NCBI GenBank assembly: GCA_026417815.1
Contig: JAOACN010000125.1
Span: 1-21,686, forward strand
Reading direction: 5' to 3'
Length of the DNA: 21,686 nucleotides
Source of the DNA: Chloroflexaceae bacterium
Lineage (GTDB): Bacteria > Chloroflexota > Chloroflexia > Chloroflexales > Chloroflexaceae
The position numbers and the translations under genes are program-made. Positions 1-6,872 of the stretch are shown piece by piece. Under the pieces are notes generated by a model, which was not told the origin of the DNA, searched no databases, and saw only the letters and a program-made list of their open reading frames with translations. Position 1 is the stretch's first letter. Every line of letters begins with the position of its first letter.

Positions 1-18
1 GTGCTGCGGCCGCAGCAC
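1..18. repeat. Perfect 18-bp palindrome at window edge
   Basis: The first 18 bases, GTGCTGCGGCCGCAGCAC, equal their own reverse complement. They lie 27 bases past the stop codon of the leftward repressor gene, so the hairpin could serve as part of its terminator. No T-run can be seen because the window begins here. It could equally be one of the GC-rich palindromic repeats that are common in this window. Either reading is tentative. Confidence 0.5.
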
Positions 19-45
19 GCTGCGGCCTACCCGCCTATGTTCACC

Positions 46-855
46 TCAGGCGATCAGCACCCGCACCCCGAGGCGCTCCAGGGCCGCGCGGGCATCCTCG
101 GGCAGCCCGGCGTCAGTCACGACCGTGTGAATGGCGCTTAAGGGCGCGACCTTGATGAACCCCGTGCGGCCCCACTTGCTCGAGTCGGCCAGCAGGACAA
201 TCTCGCGGGCCGCGCGCACCATGGCCCGCTTGATCTGGGCGATCTCGATCGTTGAATCGGTCACCCCTGCGGCCAGATCCACGCTTTCGGCGGCCAGGAA
301 GAGCTTCGCCACGGCCATGCCCTCCAGGGCCTGCTCGGCAAGCGGCCCGAGGGTGCCGAAGGTGGCGTAATTGACCGTGCCGCCGAGGAGGATCACCCGC
401 GCCTCGGGCAGCAGCCGCAGCTCCAGGGCCACGTTCAGCGCATTGGTGACCACGGTGAGCGGCCCGGAGTGGGGCAGATGGGGGACCATTTCGACCACCG
501 TCGTACCGGCATCCATCAGAATGACATCGCCGGGTGCGACCAGACCAGCCGCGACGCAGCCGATGCGCTGCTTGGCGGCCAGGTTCATCGTGGCGCGCTG
601 GTCGAAGGCGATCAGCGCGCTGCGAGTGGCAGGGGCCACCGCCCCGCCCCGGTCGCGCACCACCAGCCCCTCCTGCTCCAGATGGGCCAGGTCGCTGCGG
701 ATCGTCACCGGGGAGACCTGGAACAGTTCGGCCAGTTCCTGCACCCGCACCGAGCCGCGCTGGCGCACCAGCGCCGCGATGCGGCTGCGCCGGTCGAGCA
801 TCAGCGGCGTTTCGAGTTCACCCTGGGGCGGCGCTGTGGTAAGGGGCTCCTCCAT
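46..855 (-). CDS. DeoR-family sugar operon repressor (fructose operon)
   Basis: This is a 269-residue transcriptional repressor of the DeoR family. An N-terminal winged helix-turn-helix (about residues 20-75, with the family signature around SPVTIRSDLAHLEQEGLV and a following RGGAV wing) binds DNA. The C-terminal DeoR sensor domain (about 80-265, with GDVILMDAGTT, VVTNALNVA, LLGGTV and a late LADSSKWG) usually binds a phosphorylated sugar. The start at 855 is chosen because an AAGGAGG ribosome site lies just upstream; the frame stays open further upstream without any such site. It is divergent from fruA-fruB-fruK, and shared ATCGAAAGT motifs on both promoters suggest it represses both. Fructose 1-phosphate is the likely inducer, inferred from the neighbours. 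Confidence 0.93.
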   Translation of the reverse strand: MEEPLTTAPPQGELETPLMLDRRSRIAALVRQRGSVRVQELAELFQVSPVTIRSDLAHLEQEGLVVRDRGGAVAPATRSALIAFDQRATMNLAAKQRIGCVAAGLVAPGDVILMDAGTTVVEMVPHLPHSGPLTVVTNALNVALELRLLPEARVILLGGTVNYATFGTLGPLAEQALEGMAVAKLFLAAESVDLAAGVTDSTIEIAQIKRAMVRAAREIVLLADSSKWGRTGFIKVAPLSAIHTVVTDAGLPEDARAALERLGVRVLIA

Positions 856-890
856 TGTGCCCTCCTTCACGCAGTGGTGGTTGCGCTTCC

Positions 891-918
891 ATTGTACGCG
901 AGAAATATCGAAAGTCAA
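891..918 (-). promoter_or_regulatory. Repressor-gene promoter with overlapping operator copy
   Basis: Read on the minus strand, TTGACT (918-913) and TACAAT (896-891) are separated by 16 bases and lie about 35 bases upstream of the repressor start. The -35 overlaps ATCGAAAGTCAA (907-918 on the plus strand), which is repeated exactly at 1286-1297 in the fruA promoter. This placement suggests autoregulation. Promoter and operator are read by eye only. Confidence 0.65.
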
Positions 919-1009
919 GGAAAATTTGCGTAAGGCCCAGGACCCGTGCAGCGTTCCTGGAGCAGCATAGGCGCCCCACATCCCGCCGCGGGAGGCGGAC
1001 GTTGCACAC

Positions 1010-1050
1010 AGGCCCCGTGCGTAAGCCTGGTTTCCCGGCGCAGGAAAGCC
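1010..1050. repeat. Dispersed GGTTTCCC repeat, copy 1
   Basis: AAGCCTGGTTTCCC at 1023-1036 is identical to the core at 9591-9604 and related to the palindromes at 16930-16947 and 21445-21463. The local sequence can also fold as TTTCC/GGAAA around a CGGCGCA loop. It sits in the 495-base gap between the repressor gene and fruA. This copy is the most degenerate of the four. Confidence 0.5.
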
Positions 1051-1052
1051 CT

Positions 1053-1184
1053 CCAGTAGGCGCGGCTTGCAGCCGCGCGCCACCCGCCGATGCGTGGCTC
1101 ATCAAGAATATAAACCGGTATTCGCCCTGTAGCCCGGCGGCTGAAGCCGCTGGCTACCGATGCGAAGCCCGCCTGCGCGGGCTA
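1053..1184. repeat. Cluster of three GC-rich hairpins
   Basis: Three separate stem-loops stand in a row in the gap between the repressor gene and fruA. GCGCGGCT/AGCCGCGC has a TGC loop (1060-1078). A longer stem bounded by GTAGCC and GGCTAC has a TGAA loop and one bulged base (1129-1157). AGCCCGC/GCGGGCT has a CTGC loop (1166-1183). They look like interspersed palindromic repeats, not terminators, since none has a T-run and no gene ends nearby. Confidence 0.6.
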
Positions 1185-1253
1185 TGCCGGATTTCATTCT
1201 CAATCTTTATCAAGCCGCGCCTACGGACACTGGCATCCCCCTTCCCGCGGATT

Positions 1254-1306
1254 ATCGAAAGTTATCGAAAATAGTTATTGACAAAATCGAAAGTCAATGC
1301 TATCTT
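1254..1306 (+). promoter_or_regulatory. fruA promoter with ATCGAAAGT operator array
   Basis: TTGACA (1278-1283) and TATCTT (1301-1306) are separated by 17 bases, giving a strong sigma-70-type promoter with an expected start near 1313. Three copies of an ATCGAAA motif surround it: 1254-1262 (ATCGAAAGT), 1264-1272 (ATCGAAAAT) and 1286-1297 (ATCGAAAGTCAA). The first two stand ten bases apart, about one helical turn, and the third lies inside the spacer, where a bound repressor would block polymerase. A fourth copy lies at 907-918 on the repressor promoter. The adjacent DeoR protein is the expected binder. Confidence 0.72.
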
Positions 1307-1350
1307 AGAACAAACCACCGCAATGGACTAGAAACCAGGGGAGGAACACT

Positions 1351-3153
1351 ATGAGTCGCATCGTCGCGATCACCGCCTGTCCGACCGGGGTGGCCCACAC
1401 GCTGATGGCCGCCGAGGCCCTCCGCAAGACCGCCGCCGCCATGGGACATCAGATCGAGGTAGAGACCCAGGGCGCCGAGGGCGCTCGCAACGTCCTCAGC
1501 GCCGCGAGCATCGCCGCCGCCGATGTGGTGGTGGTCGCGGCTGATATTCGGGTTGATACCGGCCGTTTCGCCGGCAAGCCGATTTACGAAACCCGCACCA
1601 GCGAGGCGATTACGAAGACACGCGCCGTGCTCGACGCGGCGCTGGCGCTCCTCCCCGCTTCCTCCTCGCCACCCGCGCAGGCCCCCGCCATCCCGGTTGC
1701 GCCGGTCGCAAAGCGCCTGGTGGGCATTACCTCGTGCCCCACCGGCATCGCCCATACCTTTATGGCCGCCGAGGGGCTCCGTAAAGGCGCCGAACAGCTC
1801 GGTCACCAGATCAAGGTCGAGACCCAGGGCTCGGTGGGCGCGCAGAACACTCTGACGGCGGAGGAGATCGCCGCCGCCGACGCGGTGGTGATCGCCGCCG
1901 ACACTAAGATCGATCTGAGCCGCTTCGCGGGCAAGCCTGTGTATAGTACCTCAACCAAAGCCGCCATCCACGATGGGGCGGCGGTGATTGCCACGGCCCT
2001 CAAGGAGGCGACGGTGCACGGCGGCGCTGCGGCCGGCGGCGGCGCCGACCTGAGCGCCCAGGTCGCGGCGGCGAAGGCGGCCCGCAGCGCCCGCGCCAGC
2101 GGCCCCTACAAGCATCTGATGACGGGGGTGAGCTATATGCTGCCCTTCGTCGTCGCTGGCGGCCTGCTGATCGCCCTGGCGTTCGCCCTCGGCGGAATCT
2201 ATGTTTACGAGGAGGCCAATAAGGGGACCCTGGGCTGGGCGCTGTTCCAGATCGGCGCCCCGTCGGCCTTCGCCCTGATGGTGCCCATTCTGGCCGGCTT
2301 TATCGCCTACTCCATCGCTGACCGCCCGGGCCTCGCCCCCGGCATGATCGGCGGTATGCTCGCTGCTTCGAGCGGCGCCGGTTTCCTTGGCGGCATTATC
2401 GCCGGGTTCATCGCCGGCTACAGCGTCGCCTGGCTGAACCGCGTGCTCAATCTGCCGCCGACCCTGGCCGGTCTCAAGCCGGTGCTGATCCTGCCGTTGC
2501 TCGGCGCAAGCATCACCGGCCTGTTGATGATCTATGTCGTCGGCGGCCCGGTCAGCGCCGCGCTCGCCGCACTGACCGCCTGGCTCCAGGCGATGGAGTC
2601 AAGCGGCGCGGTGGTCCTGGGGCTCATCCTTGGCGCGATGATGGCCTTTGATATGGGCGGTCCGGTGAACAAGGCGGCCTACGCCTTCGCGACGGGGCTG
2701 CTGGCCAGCCAGGTCTTCACGCCTATGGCCGCGGTGATGGCCGCGGGAATGACCCCGCCCCTGGGACTGGCGCTGGCTACCTGGCTGTTCAAGGATCGCT
2801 TCAGCGGCGAGGAGCGCGAGGCGGGCAAGGCTGCCGCCGTGCTGGGGATCTCCTTCATCACCGAGGGCGCCATTCCCTTCGCTGCCAGGGATCCCTTCCG
2901 GGTCATTCCTGCGATTATGGCCGGCTCGGCCGTTGCCGGCGCGCTCTCGATGCTCTTTGGCTGCACCCTCCAGGTGCCCCACGGCGGCGTCTTCGTTCTG
3001 CCCATCCCCAACGCGGTCGGCAACCTGCCGATGTACCTGGTCGCTATTCTGGCCGGCACGCTGGTTACCGCCGGCATGCTCTACGCCCTGAAACGCCCCG
3101 TGGCCGTCACCGCGGCCCCCGCGGCGGAAACGACCCGGCCAGTGACGGCCTGA
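1351..3153 (+). CDS. fruA: Fructose PTS permease, IIB-IIB-IIC
   Basis: This 600-residue membrane protein takes up fructose and phosphorylates it to fructose 1-phosphate. Two tandem IIB domains come first (about 1-105 and 122-225). Each carries the phosphocysteine loop CPTG(V/I)AHT, with Cys10 and Cys129. A linker leads to the IIC domain (about 250-590), with family motifs GVSYMLPFVVAGGLL, SIADRPGLAPG, DMGGPVNKAAYAFATG and EGAIPFAARDP across many hydrophobic helices. A good ribosome site (AGGGGAGG) precedes the ATG. It is the first gene of the operon, and the EI-HPr-IIA donor is encoded directly downstream. In E. coli FruA the first IIB copy has lost its cysteine; here both are intact. Confidence 0.96.
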   Translation: MSRIVAITACPTGVAHTLMAAEALRKTAAAMGHQIEVETQGAEGARNVLSAASIAAADVVVVAADIRVDTGRFAGKPIYETRTSEAITKTRAVLDAALALLPASSSPPAQAPAIPVAPVAKRLVGITSCPTGIAHTFMAAEGLRKGAEQLGHQIKVETQGSVGAQNTLTAEEIAAADAVVIAADTKIDLSRFAGKPVYSTSTKAAIHDGAAVIATALKEATVHGGAAAGGGADLSAQVAAAKAARSARASGPYKHLMTGVSYMLPFVVAGGLLIALAFALGGIYVYEEANKGTLGWALFQIGAPSAFALMVPILAGFIAYSIADRPGLAPGMIGGMLAASSGAGFLGGIIAGFIAGYSVAWLNRVLNLPPTLAGLKPVLILPLLGASITGLLMIYVVGGPVSAALAALTAWLQAMESSGAVVLGLILGAMMAFDMGGPVNKAAYAFATGLLASQVFTPMAAVMAAGMTPPLGLALATWLFKDRFSGEEREAGKAAAVLGISFITEGAIPFAARDPFRVIPAIMAGSAVAGALSMLFGCTLQVPHGGVFVLPIPNAVGNLPMYLVAILAGTLVTAGMLYALKRPVAVTAAPAAETTRPVTA

Positions 3154-3168
3154 CCGACTGAACGGCAG

Positions 3169-3207
3169 GGTCCCGTGGCGCAACCCTGCGGATTGCACCA
3201 CGGGACC
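3169..3207 (+). promoter_or_regulatory. Intercistronic stem-loop between fruA and fruB
   Basis: GGTCCCGTGG (3169-3178) pairs perfectly with CCACGGGACC (3198-3207), and the loop can partly pair again. No T-run follows and the next gene has its own AAAGGAG site, so this is more likely an RNA processing or stability element, or a partial attenuator, than a full terminator. It could set the ratio of membrane permease to soluble phosphotransferase. Confidence 0.6.
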
Positions 3208-3257
3208 AGATGGACAACTACGGCCATGGTTCGGCCACGATGTAAAGGAGCCCTCCA

Positions 3258-5753
3258 ATGCTCGAGCTTACCCCCGCCACGGTGCGCCTGGGCGCCACCG
3301 CCGCAAATAAAGAAGAGGCCATCCGTCAGGTTGCGATGTTGCTGGTGGAGGCCGGCTACATCGCCCCGGCCTACGTCGAGAGTATGCTGGCCCGCGAGCA
3401 ACAGGCCAATACCTACCTGGGCAACGGGATCGCCATTCCCCACGGCATGGGCCAGGACCGGGAACTGATCCACCGAACGGGGATCGCCGTGCTGCAACTG
3501 GCCAGTGTCGTGCCCTGGAAGGATGATGCCCAGGCGCGCCTGTTGATCGGCATCGCCGCTCGCTCCGATGAGCATCTGCCCTTGCTGGCCAATCTGGTGG
3601 ACGTGCTGGGTGACGTCGATCTGGCGACCCAACTCGCCACTACCAGCGATCCACAGGTGATCATCCGCCACCTGACCCGTCCCCGAACACCTGGCGCCTC
3701 TGCCGAGGCGGTCTGGGAGGACGGGCCAGCGGTGACCGTGCCCATAGGCAGCCACGCCGGGTTGCACGCTCGCCCCGCGACGGTGTTCGTGGATCTGGCC
3801 AACCAGTTCGCCGCCGCGATCCAGGTGAGCTACAACGGCCAGACGGCCAACGGCAAGGCCCTGGCGGCGCTGCTGCGCCTCGGCGCTCCCCACGGCGCGC
3901 CGATCCGCATCGCCGCCCGCGGCCCCGACGCCGAGGCGGCCGTGGCCGCCCTGGGCGCGGCGGTCGCCGCGGGGCTGGAGGACGAGGCCCCAACGCTCAC
4001 GCCGGATAGCGAAACGTTCCGCTGGCGCCCAGCCAGGAGCGACCGGGCGGTGATCGGCGTCGCCGCCTCCCCGGGTCTGGCGATTGGCCCCCTCTACCAT
4101 TACCAGGTCCGGCGCCTGGTGGTGCGCGACGTGGCCGAAAACGCGGCCCGCGAGCACGAACGGCTCCACGCGGCTCTGGCCACTGCCCGCGAGGAACTGG
4201 GCACGATCTACGAATCGGTACGGGAGCGCGCTGGACGGGGCGAGGCGGCGATTTTCCGCGCCCACCAGGCCCTCCTCGCCGACCCGGAACTGGTCGCCCA
4301 GGTCGAGGGGCTGATTGACGAGGGGCACGGCGCGGCCTGGGCCTGGCAGCGGGCCATCGAGGAGCGCGTCGGCACGCTGCAACGCCTGGCCGATGAGCGC
4401 CTGGCCGCCCGCGCCGTAGATCTGAACGACGTCGGGCAACGGGTGCTGCGGCTGATGGTCGCGGTCGAAACCGAGGCGCCGGCCCTGCCCGCCGGGCCGG
4501 TCATTCTCATTGCCGAGGATCTGTTGCCCTCCGATACCGCCCGCCTTGACCCCAGGCTGATCCTCGGCCTGGCGACGGCCAGCGGCGGCCCGACCTCCCA
4601 CACGGCGATTATCGCCCGCTCGCTGGGCATTCCGGCCCTTGTCGGCGCCGGACCCGCCTTGCTGGAGCAGCCCGCCGGCGCGCCCGGCATCCTCGATGGC
4701 GGCGCTGGCGCGCTGTACGTCAATCCGGAAGCGGACGACCTGGAGTCGGCCCGGCGCGCCCAGGCCGAACTGGCCCGCCTGCGCAACGTAGAGTACCAGA
4801 CGCGCTACGAACCGGCCCTGACCACCGACGGCCACCGTATTGAGGTGCTCGCCAATGTGCAGCGCCCCAGCGAGGCCGAGCCGGCGGTCAACGCCGGGGC
4901 CGAGGGCATCGGGTTGCTGCGCACCGAGTTTCTGTTCCTCGAGCGGGCCACGCCGCCCGGCGAAGAGGAGCAGTACGAAGCCTATGCCGCGATGGTCCGG
5001 GCGCTTAACGGCCTGCCGCTTACCATTCGTACCCTTGACATCGGCGGCGACAAGGCCGTTCCCTACCTCGATCTGCCGCCGGAGGACAACCCCTTCCTGG
5101 GGGTGCGCGGGCTGCGACTCTGCCTGCGGCGGCCCGATCTGTTCCGGCCCCAACTGCGGGCGATCTACCGCGCGGCCTGTCTCGGCCCGGTCAGGCTGAT
5201 GTTCCCTATGGTCGCCACTCTGGAGGAACTGCGCCAGGCGAAGGCCATCGCTGAGGAGGTGCGTCTCGAGGTGGACGCGCCGCCGATTGACATCGGCATC
5301 ATGGTCGAAGTGCCCTCTACTGCACTGATGGCCGCCGAATTCGCCGCCGAGGCGGACTTCTTCTCCATCGGCACCAACGACCTGACCCAGTACGTCCTGG
5401 CGATGGACCGGCTGCATCCGGCCCTGGCAAAGCAGGTGGACGGCCTGCATCCGGCGGTGCTGCGGCTGGTTGACCAGGTGGCGCGCGCGGCGCAGGCCGC
5501 CGGACGCCACGTGGGGGTCTGCGGCGGAGTAGCGGGTGAACCCCACGGCGCGGCCATCCTGGCAGGATTGGGCGTCCACGAGTTGAGTATGAGCATCCCC
5601 AGCGTGGCCGCGGTCAAGGCGCGTCTGCGTTCGCTGTCGCTGGAACAGGCCCGCGACCTGGCGCGCCGGGCCCTGGCCTGCCGCACCGCCGACGAGGTGC
5701 GTGGTCTAACCATTGGCGCGCGCGTCGCCGGTGTGGGAGGAGGCCAGCGATGA
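3258..5753 (+). CDS. fruB: Multiphosphoryl transfer protein, IIA-HPr-Enzyme I
   Basis: This 831-residue soluble protein carries phosphate from PEP to FruA. The domains in order are IIA of the fructose/mannitol type (about 1-145, His62 in GIAIPHG), HPr (about 155-245, His170 in GLHARPA) and Enzyme I (about 260-825). Enzyme I shows the phosphohistidine loop GGPTSHTA (His448), the PEP-barrel motifs LLRTEFLFLER, DIGGDK and FSIGTNDLTQY, and a catalytic-type Cys755 in VCGGVAGEP. The same domain order is known for FruB of Rhodobacter capsulatus. The position equal to HPr Ser46 is Ala201, so HPr-kinase control is not expected. An AAAGGAG site lies 8 bases before the ATG, and the gene overlaps fruK by four bases. 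Confidence 0.95.
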   Translation: MLELTPATVRLGATAANKEEAIRQVAMLLVEAGYIAPAYVESMLAREQQANTYLGNGIAIPHGMGQDRELIHRTGIAVLQLASVVPWKDDAQARLLIGIAARSDEHLPLLANLVDVLGDVDLATQLATTSDPQVIIRHLTRPRTPGASAEAVWEDGPAVTVPIGSHAGLHARPATVFVDLANQFAAAIQVSYNGQTANGKALAALLRLGAPHGAPIRIAARGPDAEAAVAALGAAVAAGLEDEAPTLTPDSETFRWRPARSDRAVIGVAASPGLAIGPLYHYQVRRLVVRDVAENAAREHERLHAALATAREELGTIYESVRERAGRGEAAIFRAHQALLADPELVAQVEGLIDEGHGAAWAWQRAIEERVGTLQRLADERLAARAVDLNDVGQRVLRLMVAVETEAPALPAGPVILIAEDLLPSDTARLDPRLILGLATASGGPTSHTAIIARSLGIPALVGAGPALLEQPAGAPGILDGGAGALYVNPEADDLESARRAQAELARLRNVEYQTRYEPALTTDGHRIEVLANVQRPSEAEPAVNAGAEGIGLLRTEFLFLERATPPGEEEQYEAYAAMVRALNGLPLTIRTLDIGGDKAVPYLDLPPEDNPFLGVRGLRLCLRRPDLFRPQLRAIYRAACLGPVRLMFPMVATLEELRQAKAIAEEVRLEVDAPPIDIGIMVEVPSTALMAAEFAAEADFFSIGTNDLTQYVLAMDRLHPALAKQVDGLHPAVLRLVDQVARAAQAAGRHVGVCGGVAGEPHGAAILAGLGVHELSMSIPSVAAVKARLRSLSLEQARDLARRALACRTADEVRGLTIGARVAGVGGGQR

Positions 5754-6703
5754 ACGCCACGCCTGAGATGATCACGGTCACGCTCAACCCGGCGATTGAC
5801 CGCACGGTAACCATCACCGACTTCGCAGCGGGCAAGGTGAACCGTGTCGAGCAGGTTCAGGATCACCCCGGCGGCAAGGGGGTCAACGTGGCGGTAACCC
5901 TGGCCGACGCGGGCCACGCGGTGGCAGCGACGGGGTTCCTGGGCCGCGAGAATGCGACGAGCTTCGAGGATCTGTTCGCCCGCAAAGGGATCACCGACCA
6001 GTTCGTGCGCATCGCCGGCCGCACACGGGTGGGGATCAAGATCATTGACCCGGCGCAGCAGCAGACGACCGACATCAACTTTCCCGGCCCGGCCCCGGCG
6101 CCATCCGACCTGGACGCGCTGCGCGCGCGCCTGGCGGACTCGCCGGCGCCGTGGGTGGTCCTGGCGGGGAGCCTGCCCGCCGGCGTCGCACCGACGCTCT
6201 ACCGCGATCTGATCGGCGACCTGAAGGCCCGGGGGCGAAGCGTGGTTCTCGACACGAGCGGCGAGCCGCTCGCCGCGGCCCTCGCCGTCGCGCCGCGGAT
6301 CATCAAGCCCAACATTCATGAACTGGAGGCGCTGATCGGCGCCCCGCTCCCCAACGAGGCGGCCATCATCGCAGCGGCGCGGGAACTCCTCGCGGTGGGG
6401 ATGGCGCTGGTGGTCGTCTCGATGGGCAGCGCGGGTGCGCTGTTCATCACCGCCGACGAGGCGCTGCGCGCCGCGCCACCACAGGTAACGGCGCGCAGCA
6501 CCGTCGGCGCGGGCGATGCCATGGTGGCGGGCATTGTCGCGGCGCAGGCGCGGGGCTACAACCTCGAAGACACCGCGCGCCTGGCGACGGCCTTCGCCGT
6601 GGACGCGATCAGCCGCGTGGGGGCCGGCCTGGGCGACCCGGCCACCCTCGCCGACCTGGCCCGCCGCGTCGCCGTGTCGGCCGCGATGCCGGCGCTGGTA
6701 TGA
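5750..6703 (+). CDS. fruK: 1-Phosphofructokinase
   Basis: This 317-residue PfkB-family kinase converts fructose 1-phosphate and ATP to fructose 1,6-bisphosphate, linking the PTS to glycolysis. The N-terminus (TLNPAIDRTV, then HPGGKGVNVA near residue 42) and the C-terminal STVGAGDAMVAG motif, with catalytic-type Asp256, are typical. Its length is normal for the family. The ATG overlaps the fruB stop codon in an ATGA arrangement, so the two are probably translationally coupled. It is the last gene of the operon, followed by a hairpin shared with convergent hypF. Tagatose-6-phosphate kinase (LacC) is a close relative, but the fructose PTS context favours FruK. Confidence 0.94.
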   Translation: MNATPEMITVTLNPAIDRTVTITDFAAGKVNRVEQVQDHPGGKGVNVAVTLADAGHAVAATGFLGRENATSFEDLFARKGITDQFVRIAGRTRVGIKIIDPAQQQTTDINFPGPAPAPSDLDALRARLADSPAPWVVLAGSLPAGVAPTLYRDLIGDLKARGRSVVLDTSGEPLAAALAVAPRIIKPNIHELEALIGAPLPNEAAIIAAARELLAVGMALVVVSMGSAGALFITADEALRAAPPQVTARSTVGAGDAMVAGIVAAQARGYNLEDTARLATAFAVDAISRVGAGLGDPATLADLARRVAVSAAMPALV

Positions 6704-6750
6704 CCTGAGGTGAACTCCTACCACGAAGGAGCGACGATCGCCAGGATCAG

Positions 6751-6788
6751 GGAGGACTGGCGAGGGCCAGGCCCTCGCCAGCCCTCCC
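6751..6788. terminator. Bidirectional hairpin between fruK and hypF
   Basis: CTGGCGAGGGC (6757-6767) pairs perfectly with GCCCTCGCCAG (6771-6781) around a three-base loop, and GGAGG/CCTCC extends the stem. It lies between two convergent genes, 47 bases past the fruK stop and about 85 bases from the hypF stop. There is no clear T-run on either side, so it may depend on the stem alone or on a protein factor. Confidence 0.65.
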
Positions 6789-6872
6789 TTCTGGCAAGGC
6801 CACAGGGTGATCCAGGTTACCCCCACATCATTTGGCGGGTCGGTCGGGAGGCGGGACCGCAGCGTTCCGCGC

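Noticed and set aside
46..1083. Longer 345-residue start for the DeoR repressor
   Set aside because: The extra 76 residues pass through hairpin repeats and the promoter, lack family similarity, and the ATG at 855 has a clear AAGGAGG site.
3081..5579. 832-codon open frame on the minus strand opposite fruB
   Set aside because: It is the shadow of fruB: no recognisable domain, many Gly/Arg/Gln/His runs typical of antisense GC-rich frames, while the plus frame shows all PTS motifs.
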